Assembly: GCA_024698685.1 (NCBI GenBank)
Contig: JAILQZ010000043.1
Span: forward strand, 1 to 34,769
Length of the DNA stretch: 34,769 nt
Direction: 5' to 3'
Source of the DNA: a bacterium
GTDB lineage: Bacteria; Actinomycetota; Coriobacteriia; Coriobacteriales; CADBOM01
The notes beneath the pieces are model-generated. The model made no database searches, had not been told where the DNA came from, and worked only from the letters and a program-made list of their open reading frames with translations. This document shows, piece by piece, positions 16,333 through 24,287 of this stretch. Position 1 is the first letter of the stretch. Each line of letters opens with the position of its first letter. The translations under genes were made by a program, and so were the position numbers.

Positions 16333-17076
16333 ATGTTCACGATGAATACAATCTTGGCAATCGTCATCATCGCCATCGGACTCGTAGGCGCATTCCTGCT
16401 CGGCGCGATCCCCTGGGGTGTCATAATCGGCCATAAGGTCGCGCACATCGACATCCGCGAGCACGGTTCGGGCAACATCGGCACCACCAACAGCGCGCGC
16501 GTCATGGGTGCGGGTCCTGGCGCCGCCGTCATGATCCTCGATATCGCGAAGGGCTCGGTCGGCGTGCTGTTCGCGCAGCTGATGTGCGTGTTCGCGCAGA
16601 TGCTCATAGGCTCCGGCGACTTCGCGATGGAGCTGTCGTTCGAGGTCGTGCGCGAGGTCTCGATAGCGCTGGCGCTCGCTGCGGTCATCCTCGGGCATCT
16701 CTTCTCGCCGTTCTTGGGATGGAAGGGCGGCAAGGGCATCGCCACGGCATTCGGAGGCATGCTTCCTTGCATGCCGCTCACCGCTGCGCTTTGCCTCGTC
16801 TGCTTCATCCTGCTCTGCGTGATCACCAAGCGCGTCTCTGCCGGTTCGATCGCCGGCGCGTTCGCGTTCGTTGCTGGAACGCTGATCTTCTACACCGATC
16901 GCATCCCGTTCATCATCGTCTCGATCGTTATGGCCGGCCTCATCCTCTATGCGCATCGCGAGAACATCAAGAGGCTGATGCATGGCGAGGAGAAGAAGTT
17001 CTCCCTCGGCTCCAAGGAGAAGGCCCAGAAGGCAGCCGAAGAGGAGGCCGAAGCCGTTGAAGCTCAGGACGGATGA
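16333..17076 (+). CDS. plsY: Glycerol-3-phosphate acyltransferase PlsY
   Basis: Integral membrane acyltransferase that uses acyl-phosphate to acylate glycerol-3-phosphate, the first step of phospholipid synthesis. The protein is 247 residues with about five hydrophobic segments. The PlsY motifs are visible: SGNIGTTNSARVMG, then HLFSPFLGWKGGKGIATAFGG, then the C-terminal segment ending AHRENIKRL. A charged C-terminal extension of about 30 residues, rich in Lys, Glu and Ala, makes it longer than the usual ~200. The ATG at 16333 has no obvious Shine-Dalgarno sequence, while the ATG at 16342 is equally possible; coupling to der would explain either. Confidence 0.93.
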   Translation: MFTMNTILAIVIIAIGLVGAFLLGAIPWGVIIGHKVAHIDIREHGSGNIGTTNSARVMGAGPGAAVMILDIAKGSVGVLFAQLMCVFAQMLIGSGDFAMELSFEVVREVSIALALAAVILGHLFSPFLGWKGGKGIATAFGGMLPCMPLTAALCLVCFILLCVITKRVSAGSIAGAFAFVAGTLIFYTDRIPFIIVSIVMAGLILYAHRENIKRLMHGEEKKFSLGSKEKAQKAAEEEAEAVEAQDG

Positions 17077-17163
17077 GCCTAAGCTGTCGCGGCAATGGTC
17101 ATCGATGGTGAGGAGCCCAAGGGCGAGTAGCGCACTCCCAGGGTAAATTCCAGATAATCGCGG

Positions 17164-17220
17164 TATCATATGAATGGGAGCCTATGGGGTTTTCCGCACG
17201 GCGCGTCTCTTCAGCGCGCC
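17164..17220 (+). promoter_or_regulatory. Possible promoter and 5'-UTR hairpin before rpe
   Basis: TATCAT (17164-17169) is a possible -10 with no clear -35. Downstream, GGCGCG (17200-17205) pairs with CGCGCC (17215-17220) around a 9-base loop, 28 bases before the rpe ATG. The 171-base gap after plsY shows no terminator, so read-through from the upstream operon is also possible. Confidence 0.3.
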
Positions 17221-17247
17221 GATGGACAAGCGAATAGGAGCACGAGC

Positions 17248-17913
17248 ATGGCGATCTTGATGGCACCGTCGATTCTTTCCGCAGACTTTCTCAATCTCGA
17301 AAGAGAGGTGCAGGTCGTTGCCGAAAACGGTGCCGATTTCATCCACTTCGATGTGATGGATGGCCATTTCGTCTCCAACCTGACGCTCGGCGTTCCATTC
17401 GTGGCCGGCTTCAAGAGGATCACCAACGTTCCGCTGGATGTCCATCTGATGGTCTCGAACCCCGAAGAGCAGGTGCCGTGGTACATCATGGCCGGTGCCG
17501 ATCTCATCACCATACACAGGGAAGCCTGCGACGATCCCGCTCCGATACTCGAGATGATTCGAGATGCCGGCGTGCTGTGCGGGCTCGCAATCAATCCGGA
17601 GACGCCGGTCGAGTTGGCCACCGATTATCTCGATCGTCTCGACGTGATCATGGTCATGAGCGTCTATCCGGGCTTCGGAGGCCAGTCGTTCATTCCCGGA
17701 TGCGCCGAGAAGATCGCGCATATCGCAAGCGAATGCAAGGCGCGCGGCATCAGCCCGGTCATAGAGGTCGATGGCGGAATCAACGCACAGACCGTCAAGC
17801 TCGCCGCTGCTGCCGGAGCGACGATGTTCGTCGCTGGCAACGCCATATTCGGAAAGACCGACCGCGTGGGCGCCATGGAGGCGATACGCAAGTCCGCTGC
17901 ATCGGCGATATAG
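17248..17913 (+). CDS. rpe: Ribulose-phosphate 3-epimerase
   Basis: Interconverts ribulose-5-phosphate and xylulose-5-phosphate in the pentose phosphate pathway; 221 residues, TIM barrel. The conserved opening APSILSADF, the metal-binding pairs H33/D35 (FIHFDVMDGHF) and H66 (VHLMV), the loop SVYPGFGGQSFIP and the second acid D175 in VDGGIN are all present. I chose the ATG at 17248 because AGGAG lies eight bases upstream; the in-frame extension to 17170 is not conserved and spans a hairpin. It is followed after eight bases by the cysteine desulfurase. Confidence 0.95.
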   Translation: MAILMAPSILSADFLNLEREVQVVAENGADFIHFDVMDGHFVSNLTLGVPFVAGFKRITNVPLDVHLMVSNPEEQVPWYIMAGADLITIHREACDDPAPILEMIRDAGVLCGLAINPETPVELATDYLDRLDVIMVMSVYPGFGGQSFIPGCAEKIAHIASECKARGISPVIEVDGGINAQTVKLAAAAGATMFVAGNAIFGKTDRVGAMEAIRKSAASAI

Positions 17914-17921
17914 GCGCTCCC

Positions 17922-19112
17922 ATGAATCCGCAACAGGTGAATGCCGACGGGAGGATCTACCTCGACTACGCGGCCACCACGCCGCTCGACGAAGCTGCCC
18001 TCGAGGCGATGCTGCCCTTAATGCGCGAGCGCTTCGGCAACGCGAGCGCGCTCTATTCGGAGGGGCGCGAGGCTAGAGATGCCGTCAACGCCGCCAGGCG
18101 GAGCATCGCCGCGAGCCTCGGATGCCGCGACCCATTCGACATCACCTTCACCTCCGGCGGCACCGAGTCTGACAACACCGCGATTGCGGGCATCTCTCTC
18201 GCGGCGCGCGCCAAGATGAAGTCGTCGGCTGGCCCTGGGCACATCATCTGCTCGGCCTTCGAGCATCATGCGGTCCTCAACGCCGTGGCTCGCATGCGCT
18301 CAATGGGCTTCGAGATCTCGCATGTTGGCCCGCGCGCGGACGGAGTCGTCCATCCCGAGGATGTCGAGGCGTTGATGCGCCCCGACACGGTTCTCGTCAG
18401 CGTGATGGCCGCCAACAACGAGATCGGCACGATACAGCCGATATCCAGCATCGCCGAGGTGGTTCACGCGCATGGATCGTGGCTGCATACCGATGCGGTC
18501 GGAGCTATCGGCAAGACGGATTTCTCGCTAGAGGAGTGCGGTGCCGACAGCGTTTCAATAGCCTCGCACAAGGTCTACGGCCCAAAGGGGATAGGCGCGC
18601 TCTACCTCTCGAAGCAGGTGCCATTCGAGCCGTTGATCCACGGCGGCGGTCAGGAGAAGGGAAGGCGCAGCGGAACGTATGACACCGCATCCATAGTCGG
18701 CTTCGCGAAGGCCCTCGAGCTCAATGTCGCGCGAGGTCTCTACGAGCGCCTCGATGCGATCATGGCCTGCAGGGACAGGCTGCTCGATGCCGTTGCGGGG
18801 ATGCAGCGCGTCGAGAGCGCGTTGCCCATCGAGCGCGGCAATCGCGAACGCAACCTCGCGTCGTTCGCGCCTCTGCTCGTCGATGGGATGGAGTCGGAGG
18901 ATCTCGTGAGGATATTCGATGCCAAGGGATTCGCGATCTCGGGTGGCTCGGCCTGCACATCCGGCTCGGGGCAGACCAGCCACGCGCTCGCTTCGATCGG
19001 CATCTCGCCCGATAGGGCTTCGGGATTCATCAGGATCACGCTCGGAAAGGGCATCGGATTCACCGAGATCGACCGCTTCGCGCAGGCTCTGCACGAGGTC
19101 GCTGAAAGCTAG
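17922..19112 (+). CDS. Cysteine desulfurase (NifS/IscS family, class I-like)
   Basis: PLP enzyme that removes sulfur from cysteine for Fe-S clusters and thiolated tRNA; 396 residues. The N-terminus YLDYAATTP, the cofactor-binding SGGTESDN and the PLP lysine K217 (SHKVYGPKG) are present. The persulfide cysteine is C345 in GGSACTSG, on the longer active-site loop of group I enzymes. The frame stays open upstream to 17478 inside rpe, but homology begins just after the ATG at 17922. The ribosome-binding site is weak. No IscU or TusA gene is adjacent, so the specific acceptor (Fe-S scaffold or MnmA) is unknown. Confidence 0.92.
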   Translation: MNPQQVNADGRIYLDYAATTPLDEAALEAMLPLMRERFGNASALYSEGREARDAVNAARRSIAASLGCRDPFDITFTSGGTESDNTAIAGISLAARAKMKSSAGPGHIICSAFEHHAVLNAVARMRSMGFEISHVGPRADGVVHPEDVEALMRPDTVLVSVMAANNEIGTIQPISSIAEVVHAHGSWLHTDAVGAIGKTDFSLEECGADSVSIASHKVYGPKGIGALYLSKQVPFEPLIHGGGQEKGRRSGTYDTASIVGFAKALELNVARGLYERLDAIMACRDRLLDAVAGMQRVESALPIERGNRERNLASFAPLLVDGMESEDLVRIFDAKGFAISGGSACTSGSGQTSHALASIGISPDRASGFIRITLGKGIGFTEIDRFAQALHEVAES

Positions 19113-19148
19113 TTGAGCCGCTAGACGGCAATGTTTGGAGGTTAAGAT

Positions 19149-19952
19149 ATGGCAACGGCAAGGGAGTTGGAGACCTATCTGTTCGCAGAATTCCCCGCAC
19201 AGGATGCGTGCGAGTGGGACAATCCGGGAATCTCGGTCGGATTCCCCGAGAGCGAGGTCACCGGCATCGCGCTCGCCCTCGATGCGAGCCCCGAGACCAT
19301 CGAAGCTGCCGCGAAGCTCGGATGCAACGTGCTGGTCACGCACCATCCGGTGTTCATCTCCGCACCCGATTCGATCGTCGACGAGCCGAGCAGCGGCCTA
19401 TCGAGCGCAGCGATAGTCTCCGCGATCTCCAACGGCATCACCCTGATCGCTATGCACACCAACCTCGACCGTTCGATCGCTGCGCAGGAGAACCTTGCAT
19501 CGCTGCTAGGCGCAACGCGGATCGGACCGCTCGATGGCGGCACCGACGATGCGGAATTCGGATCGAAGGCCGAGCTGGATCCTGCGGGCAACCTCACCCT
19601 TCTCGGTCTCTCAAAGCGCTGCGAAAGCGCGTTCGGCAGGGTAGCGAAGGTGTGGGGGGAACCAAGCCGTACCATCGGCACGCTCGCGATAGTCGGCGGC
19701 AGCGCCTCCGACTTGGCATCCGAGATCATGGCTTCGAGCTGCGATTGCGCTGTGGTCGGAGAGGCCTCATACCACAAGGCGCTCGACATCGTCGGCAGCG
19801 GGACAGCGCTGATAGAGCTGGGCCACGACGTTTCCGAGCTGCCCATCTTGGACGTTTTGCGCACCGCGCTGGAACGCGATCGGAGATTCTGTAGAATTGT
19901 TCGTATGCTCCCGGGCGAAGGGCTCTGGTGGCAACCAAGGATGGTGATGTGA
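19149..19952 (+). CDS. Nif3-like dinuclear metal protein (DUF34)
   Basis: A 267-residue member of the Nif3/YbgI family, often labelled GTP cyclohydrolase I type 2 homologue, whose physiological role is unsettled. Two-metal ligands are visible: THHP near residue 59, HTNLD near 99, and the C-terminal GEASYHKALD plus ELGHDVSE segments. This is the short form without the central PII-like insert. A strong GGAGG lies eight bases before the ATG. Its TGA stop overlaps the next start by one base. Pairing of a Nif3 gene with a zinc-ribbon coiled-coil gene is common in Firmicutes and Actinobacteria and suggests a shared role. Confidence 0.88.
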   Translation: MATARELETYLFAEFPAQDACEWDNPGISVGFPESEVTGIALALDASPETIEAAAKLGCNVLVTHHPVFISAPDSIVDEPSSGLSSAAIVSAISNGITLIAMHTNLDRSIAAQENLASLLGATRIGPLDGGTDDAEFGSKAELDPAGNLTLLGLSKRCESAFGRVAKVWGEPSRTIGTLAIVGGSASDLASEIMASSCDCAVVGEASYHKALDIVGSGTALIELGHDVSELPILDVLRTALERDRRFCRIVRMLPGEGLWWQPRMVM

Positions 19953-20677
19953 TGTCACAGGCAAGATTGATCGTAGAGCTTCAGCAGATCGACCTCGAGG
20001 CGATTCGCCTGCGCAAGAAGCTCCAAGAGCTTCCTCAAAGGCAGACGCTGGCTGCTATCACGGCCAAGCTCGACGAGGTCTTTGCGAAGTCCCAGCAGGT
20101 TTCGCGCATGCGTGATGACTGCGAGCTCGACATGATGAGGCTCTCCGAGGAGGAGGATAAGCTCATCGAGAAGGCCAAGGGCCTCGAGGAGCGGCTGAAG
20201 AGCACGTCGGACTTCAGGATGGTCGAGAATCTCAAGCGCGATCTCGAAGGGGTTGCGAAGAGGCGCAACAAGGTCGAGTTCGACAGTGCGAACGCGCTCG
20301 AGAGGCTGGACAAGATCACCGTCGTGGAGAATCAGGTTGCCCAGGCGGTCGAGAAGTTCGAAGGCCAGAAGGCCGAGGTGGAGCAGGCTATAGCGAAGGT
20401 CGAGGGCGAGGCGAAGGACCGCCTGACCGCAATCATCACGCGCCGCGCCGAGATCATGCAGGCGCTGCCAGAGAAGCTGATCGAGCTGTATGAATCGACG
20501 CGCAAGGGCAAGGCTGGAATAGCGGTCGCCACCCTCGAGGATACGCACTGCTCGGTCTGCCGCGTCGAGATAGCGAAGTCCAGGATCGCCGAGTTGAGAA
20601 GCGGCCCACCAATTGCCAAATGCCCGAATTGCGGGAGGATACTAGTCGTCAAGGGATTAGAGGATCAAGATGTCTGA
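19952..20677 (+). CDS. Coiled-coil protein with C4 zinc ribbon
   Basis: A 241-residue protein. Residues ~10-170 form a long charged coiled coil (Lys/Glu/Leu heptads), and the C-terminus carries a zinc ribbon with C200-x2-C203 and C224-x2-C227. It matches the COG1579-type family, proposed to bind nucleic acid, but its function is not established. The ATG at 19952 shares one base with the Nif3 stop (TGATG); GTG at 19949 is an alternative. The end overlaps coaBC by eight bases, so Nif3, this gene and coaBC are almost certainly cotranscribed. Confidence 0.85.
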   Translation: MSQARLIVELQQIDLEAIRLRKKLQELPQRQTLAAITAKLDEVFAKSQQVSRMRDDCELDMMRLSEEEDKLIEKAKGLEERLKSTSDFRMVENLKRDLEGVAKRRNKVEFDSANALERLDKITVVENQVAQAVEKFEGQKAEVEQAIAKVEGEAKDRLTAIITRRAEIMQALPEKLIELYESTRKGKAGIAVATLEDTHCSVCRVEIAKSRIAELRSGPPIAKCPNCGRILVVKGLEDQDV

Positions 20678-21887
20678 TTTCGAGGGCAAGACGGTTCTCG
20701 TCGGAGTAACCGGTTGCATAGCTGCATACAAATCGTGCGAGATCGTGCGCGCGCTGCAGAAGGCTGGTGCAAAGGTCCAGGTAGTAATGACCGAGCACGC
20801 CACGGAGTTCGTCGGTCCGGCAACGTTCCGCGCGCTGACGCGCGAGCCCGTCGGCGTGGGGCTCTTCGATGACCCCTCCGACCCGATCCACCACATCTCG
20901 TTGGCCAAGCTCGCCGACGTCTTTCTCATCGCGCCGGCCACGGCCAATGTCGTCGACAAGCTAGCCAAGGGAATCGCCGACGACCTGCTCACCACCACTG
21001 CGCTTGCCACGACGGCCCAGCTCGTCATCGCGCCTGCGATGAACGTCAACATGTGGCGAAACGAGGAGGTCCAGAAGTCGGTTGCCGAGCTCGAGGCCAA
21101 GGGCGCGAGGATCGTCAACCCGACCGAAGGCTACCTTGCATGCGGAGACGAGGGAGAGGGCAAGCTCGCCGACGTAGACGAAATCGTTGCCGCCACCCTC
21201 GACGAGTTGCGCAGCAGGAGATCGCTTGCCGGCAAGTCGATGCTGATCACGAGTGGCCCGACCTACGAGCCGATCGATCCCGTCCGTTTCATCGGCAACA
21301 AGTCGAGTGGCCTGACCGGCGTGCTGCTGGCTCAGGAGGCAGCGCGCCGCGGAGCGAACGTCACGCTCGTCATCGGTCCGAATTCGCTGAAGGACCCTCT
21401 GGGGGTCGACGTCAAGCACGTCACGACCGCCCTCGAGATGTTCGAGGCCTCCAAGGTCGCGTTTGAAGGCTGCGATGTCGCGATATTCAGCGCTGCGGTC
21501 GCGGATTTCCGCCCCGCCACCGTGGCCGACACCAAGATCAAGAAACGCGACCTGCGCGCTGATTCCAGTACCGGCGAGCTCGGCCTGACTATCGAGCTGG
21601 TCGAAAATCCGGACATCCTGCGCACGCTGGCAGCGAACAAGGGGAGCCGCTTCGTCGTAGGCTATGCGGCCGAGACTGTCGACCTTATCGACAACGCGAA
21701 GGAGAAGCTCGCCAAGAAGAACGCCGACCTGATAGTCGCCAACGACGTCTCGAGTCCGGAGCTCGGATTCGGAACAGAGAAGAACAGGGTCTTCTTCGTG
21801 CGCGAGGATTCGGTCGAGGATTCCGGCATCGTGTCGAAGCGCGAGATTGCGCGACAGCTGCTCGACATCATCGCCGAGGCCATCTAG
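20670..21887 (+). CDS. coaBC: Bifunctional phosphopantothenoylcysteine decarboxylase / phosphopantothenate--cysteine ligase
   Basis: Two consecutive steps of coenzyme A synthesis in one 405-residue polypeptide. The N-terminal flavoprotein decarboxylase (CoaC) has GVTGCIAAYK, the catalytic His at 75 (HHISLAK), PAMNVNMW (N124) and the substrate-flap Cys C157 in ACGDEGEG. The C-terminal ligase (CoaB, from ~190) opens with LITSGPTYEPIDPVRFIGNKSSG and has the KKNADLIVAND segment. A GAGGATCAAG ribosome-binding site precedes the ATG inside the upstream gene. It is the last gene of its run. The 31 bases to the convergent PAP2 gene hold no convincing terminator, only a short GCGC-aaat-GCGC repeat. Confidence 0.95.
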   Translation: MSDFEGKTVLVGVTGCIAAYKSCEIVRALQKAGAKVQVVMTEHATEFVGPATFRALTREPVGVGLFDDPSDPIHHISLAKLADVFLIAPATANVVDKLAKGIADDLLTTTALATTAQLVIAPAMNVNMWRNEEVQKSVAELEAKGARIVNPTEGYLACGDEGEGKLADVDEIVAATLDELRSRRSLAGKSMLITSGPTYEPIDPVRFIGNKSSGLTGVLLAQEAARRGANVTLVIGPNSLKDPLGVDVKHVTTALEMFEASKVAFEGCDVAIFSAAVADFRPATVADTKIKKRDLRADSSTGELGLTIELVENPDILRTLAANKGSRFVVGYAAETVDLIDNAKEKLAKKNADLIVANDVSSPELGFGTEKNRVFFVREDSVEDSGIVSKREIARQLLDIIAEAI

Positions 21888-21918
21888 CGCAAATGCGCAC
21901 GTTCGATCCTCGAGCGAT

Positions 21919-23082
21919 CTACCTGCCGTAGTCGATGCGATCCATCGACCTCTGCCTGTACCTCGGGTTCGCGCGCTCGCGGGCATCATCGTCTAGCAGG
22001 AACCTGTTCAGGTAGAAGCTCGCAGCCAAGACCAATACGAATGCCGCAAACGCCCATCCTCCGAAGACATCGGTGGCGAAGTGCTCGCCCATGTAGAGCC
22101 TCGAGAGTCCCATGAGCAACGGCCAGATGATGGCGAATCCCTTGGAGAGGGCCTTGATGGCCCCTCCCTCGCCGCGGTTCGTATAGTAGACGTAGAGGAT
22201 CACTGCGATCAGGCCCCAAAGCAGCAGCGCTGTGACCGAATGGCCCGATGGGAAGCATGGATCGGTTTCTACGAGATCGCCGTCGAGGAGGATTCCAGTC
22301 GGCCTTGCCCTGCCCACAAGGTACTTGCATCCCCATGCGGCTCCCAAGCCCACTCCGATAGCGATCACAAAGAAGATCAGGCCGCTTCTTTCCCGCTTGA
22401 GGAACAAGAAGACGCAGAAGAGCGCGATGAAGACTATCGAGACCTTGGTTGAGCCGAGGAACGATATCGCTCGCATGATCGGGTTGAGGAACCCGACGCG
22501 AAGGGAGCGCACCGCGCCGCCGATAGCCTCATCGAACGGGACGACCCATCCCATTCCTGCGGTCACGGAGATCAGGATGAATGCGAAGATCGCGATGAAG
22601 ACGCCAGCTGCTATCAGAGCGCGCTTGGAGATGGGAAATCCCCTTTTGGCGGGGGTTCTGCCGGTTCCTGCAGGATTGACGCGAGCATAGCCCCTGTTGT
22701 CGCGCCCATAGCCTTGCGATGCAGAGCGATGCTGGGTGCGGGCGCCGCTGCGTGCCTGATGGGAGCCAGACTGCTGGCCTTGTGCGCGGTTGCGTGGATA
22801 CTGCAGCTGCTGCTGTCCCGTTCTCGCGCTGCGATTGGCCCCTGGAGAGCCCTGTCCATATCTGTTATCCCCGTATGAGCCTTGCCTTTCGCACTTGACG
22901 AGGGTCCTGTTGCCACTCGACTGGCGCGTTCCCGCGCTGCGCCTCGAAGCCATCTCGTCATTTGCGGCCAAACTCGACTTCCTCTGCCTATAGGCCTCGT
23001 TGATCTCCTCCGGCGTCATCTGCGGGGTGTCGTACTCGTAGGAGCTTGGATTGCCCCTTCTGTACATGCCGTTGCTAGCCAT
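21919..23082 (-). CDS. PAP2-family phosphatase with long Arg/Gln/Gly/Ser-rich N-terminus
   Basis: A 387-residue membrane lipid phosphatase (undecaprenyl-diphosphate or phosphatidate phosphatase type). The three PAP2 motifs are complete: K253-x6-R260-P261, P278-S279-G280-H281 and S327-R328-x5-H334-x3-D338. Five or six hydrophobic segments run from ~155 to ~362. The first ~150 residues are a hydrophilic, low-complexity region full of Arg, Gln, Gly, Ser, Asn and Tyr, with no recognisable domain. The family normally needs only ~200 residues. The C-terminal tail is also basic (ERANPRYRQRS). The start at 23082 has a weak ribosome-binding site. It is divergent from the GNAT gene and convergent with coaBC. 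Confidence 0.88.
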   Translation of the reverse strand: MASNGMYRRGNPSSYEYDTPQMTPEEINEAYRQRKSSLAANDEMASRRSAGTRQSSGNRTLVKCERQGSYGDNRYGQGSPGANRSARTGQQQLQYPRNRAQGQQSGSHQARSGARTQHRSASQGYGRDNRGYARVNPAGTGRTPAKRGFPISKRALIAAGVFIAIFAFILISVTAGMGWVVPFDEAIGGAVRSLRVGFLNPIMRAISFLGSTKVSIVFIALFCVFLFLKRERSGLIFFVIAIGVGLGAAWGCKYLVGRARPTGILLDGDLVETDPCFPSGHSVTALLLWGLIAVILYVYYTNRGEGGAIKALSKGFAIIWPLLMGLSRLYMGEHFATDVFGGWAFAAFVLVLAASFYLNRFLLDDDARERANPRYRQRSMDRIDYGR

Positions 23083-23130
23083 ATCAGGTGTTATCCGCCT
23101 TGCCTCCAGTAGCCCGAAACTCTGCGTTTC

Positions 23131-23136
23131 ATTTTA
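23131..23136 (-). promoter_or_regulatory. Possible -10 for the PAP2 gene
   Basis: On the minus strand TAAAAT (complement of 23131-23136) lies 48 bases before the PAP2 start. No clear -35 box is visible. Confidence 0.35.
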
Positions 23137-23214
23137 CATCAAGCGCACTGCAAGCCATTGCCCTTTCGCCGTATCCCCATATACTCCATATCCAAAGGCG
23201 CGAGGCATCGGCAT

Positions 23215-23223
23215 TGATATAAT
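23215..23223 (+). promoter_or_regulatory. Extended -10 promoter of the GNAT fusion gene
   Basis: TGATATAAT at 23215-23223 is a perfect extended -10 element (TGn plus TATAAT). No -35 match is seen. It predicts transcription from about 23230 and a ~40-base leader. The PAP2/GNAT divergent gap also contains a CCATAT direct repeat near 23178-23191. Confidence 0.65.
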
Positions 23224-23270
23224 TGCGTAGCAGGTTTGCGATCGCCACACGACGTCGGCTGGGGGAGCCT

Positions 23271-24272
23271 ATGGAGTTGCAGCAGATAAAGGTCTTCGAG
23301 GATTCGGACATCGAGATCCTCTCCAAGCTAGCCGATGAGATCTATCACGAGCACTACATCACGATCATCACCAAGGAGCAGATCGACTACATGGTCGATC
23401 TCTTCCTCTCTCCGCAGGCGCTGAAGCAGGCTATCGAGGAGGAGGGGTACGACTACTTCATGTATCGCGATGGCGATGATTACGTTGCGTTCTTCGGCAT
23501 CGAGCCGGCGCGAGACGACGCATTCCTCAGCAAGCTCTACGTGCGCAAGGATTGCCGCGGCAAGGGCATAGGCGCCGTTATGATGCGTGACATCGAGGAC
23601 TACTGCAGGGAGAAGGGGCTTTCTTCGGTTTGGTTGACCTGCAACAAGTACAACTCCGGTTCGTTGGCCTTCTACGACCGCATGGGATTCGAGGTCGAGC
23701 GCGAGCAGTGTGCCGACATCGGAAACGGCTATGTCATGGATGACTACGTCCTCAGGTTGACGTTCGGCGAGGCCGATGAGGGCGGCGCCGACGAGGGCGA
23801 GGCCGTTGCGGATGGCGCATCGGGGCCCAAGCCGATCAACTTCCGCGATAAGGAGGAGCTCGCGCGGGCATACGAGGAGCACGCCGATGAGATCGAGAGG
23901 CTGCCCAGGTTCAACATCGGCGCAATTGTCTGCCCTGCGCTCTGGGGGCCTCTGCATGGATTCTGGGTTGCGCTGCTCTACTATCCGATATGGGTCTTCG
24001 TCGACTCGTGCATCCGCGCCGCGGTCATCACTCCGAGCGGCCTGAGCATCTCGCTCGCCGCCATCGCGCTCATCGCAACAATCGCATCATCCATCTTCCT
24101 GGGCTTCACCTGCGAACCTCGTGCATATCTGAGCAAGGTCGAGAAGCGCGGAATCGAGAAATACCTCAAGAACGAGCGCATCTGGGCAATCGTCTGCATA
24201 GTCTTCGCCATTGCCGCGATCGCTTTGGGAACCTACTACAACCTCGCGGTCTACATCCCTGCACACACATAG
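23271..24272 (+). CDS. GNAT acetyltransferase fused to a C-terminal membrane domain
   Basis: A 333-residue two-part protein. Residues 1-164 are a GNAT N-acetyltransferase domain with LSKLYVRKDCRGKGIG (86-101, the acetyl-CoA pyrophosphate loop), then WLTCNKYNSGSLAFYDRMGF (121-140). An acidic Gly/Ala/Glu linker (165-188) follows. Residues 213-333 contain about four hydrophobic segments beginning FNIGAIVCPALWGPLHGFW. That segment resembles the DUF2628-like small membrane domain found next to zinc ribbons and in secretion-related proteins. The ATG at 23271 has GGGGGAG directly upstream; the frame's extension to TTG 23223 overlaps the promoter. The acyl acceptor is unknown. The membrane domain suggests action at the cytoplasmic face. 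Confidence 0.8.
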   Translation: MELQQIKVFEDSDIEILSKLADEIYHEHYITIITKEQIDYMVDLFLSPQALKQAIEEEGYDYFMYRDGDDYVAFFGIEPARDDAFLSKLYVRKDCRGKGIGAVMMRDIEDYCREKGLSSVWLTCNKYNSGSLAFYDRMGFEVEREQCADIGNGYVMDDYVLRLTFGEADEGGADEGEAVADGASGPKPINFRDKEELARAYEEHADEIERLPRFNIGAIVCPALWGPLHGFWVALLYYPIWVFVDSCIRAAVITPSGLSISLAAIALIATIASSIFLGFTCEPRAYLSKVEKRGIEKYLKNERIWAIVCIVFAIAAIALGTYYNLAVYIPAHT

Positions 24273-24287
24273 CGGGTGAGCTGGGGA

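Noticed and set aside
14947-17169. A 740-codon open frame on the minus strand
   Set aside because: It is antisense to der and plsY, whose motifs are unmistakable. It has no recognisable domain and is a codon-bias shadow.
17170-17247. Earlier ATG for rpe adding 26 residues
   Set aside because: The added residues are not part of the family and the region contains a UTR hairpin. The ATG at 17248 has AGGAG at good spacing.
17478-17921. Upstream extension of the cysteine desulfurase frame through rpe
   Set aside because: The extension is Arg/His/Ser-rich out-of-frame rpe sequence, and NifS homology begins right after the ATG at 17922.
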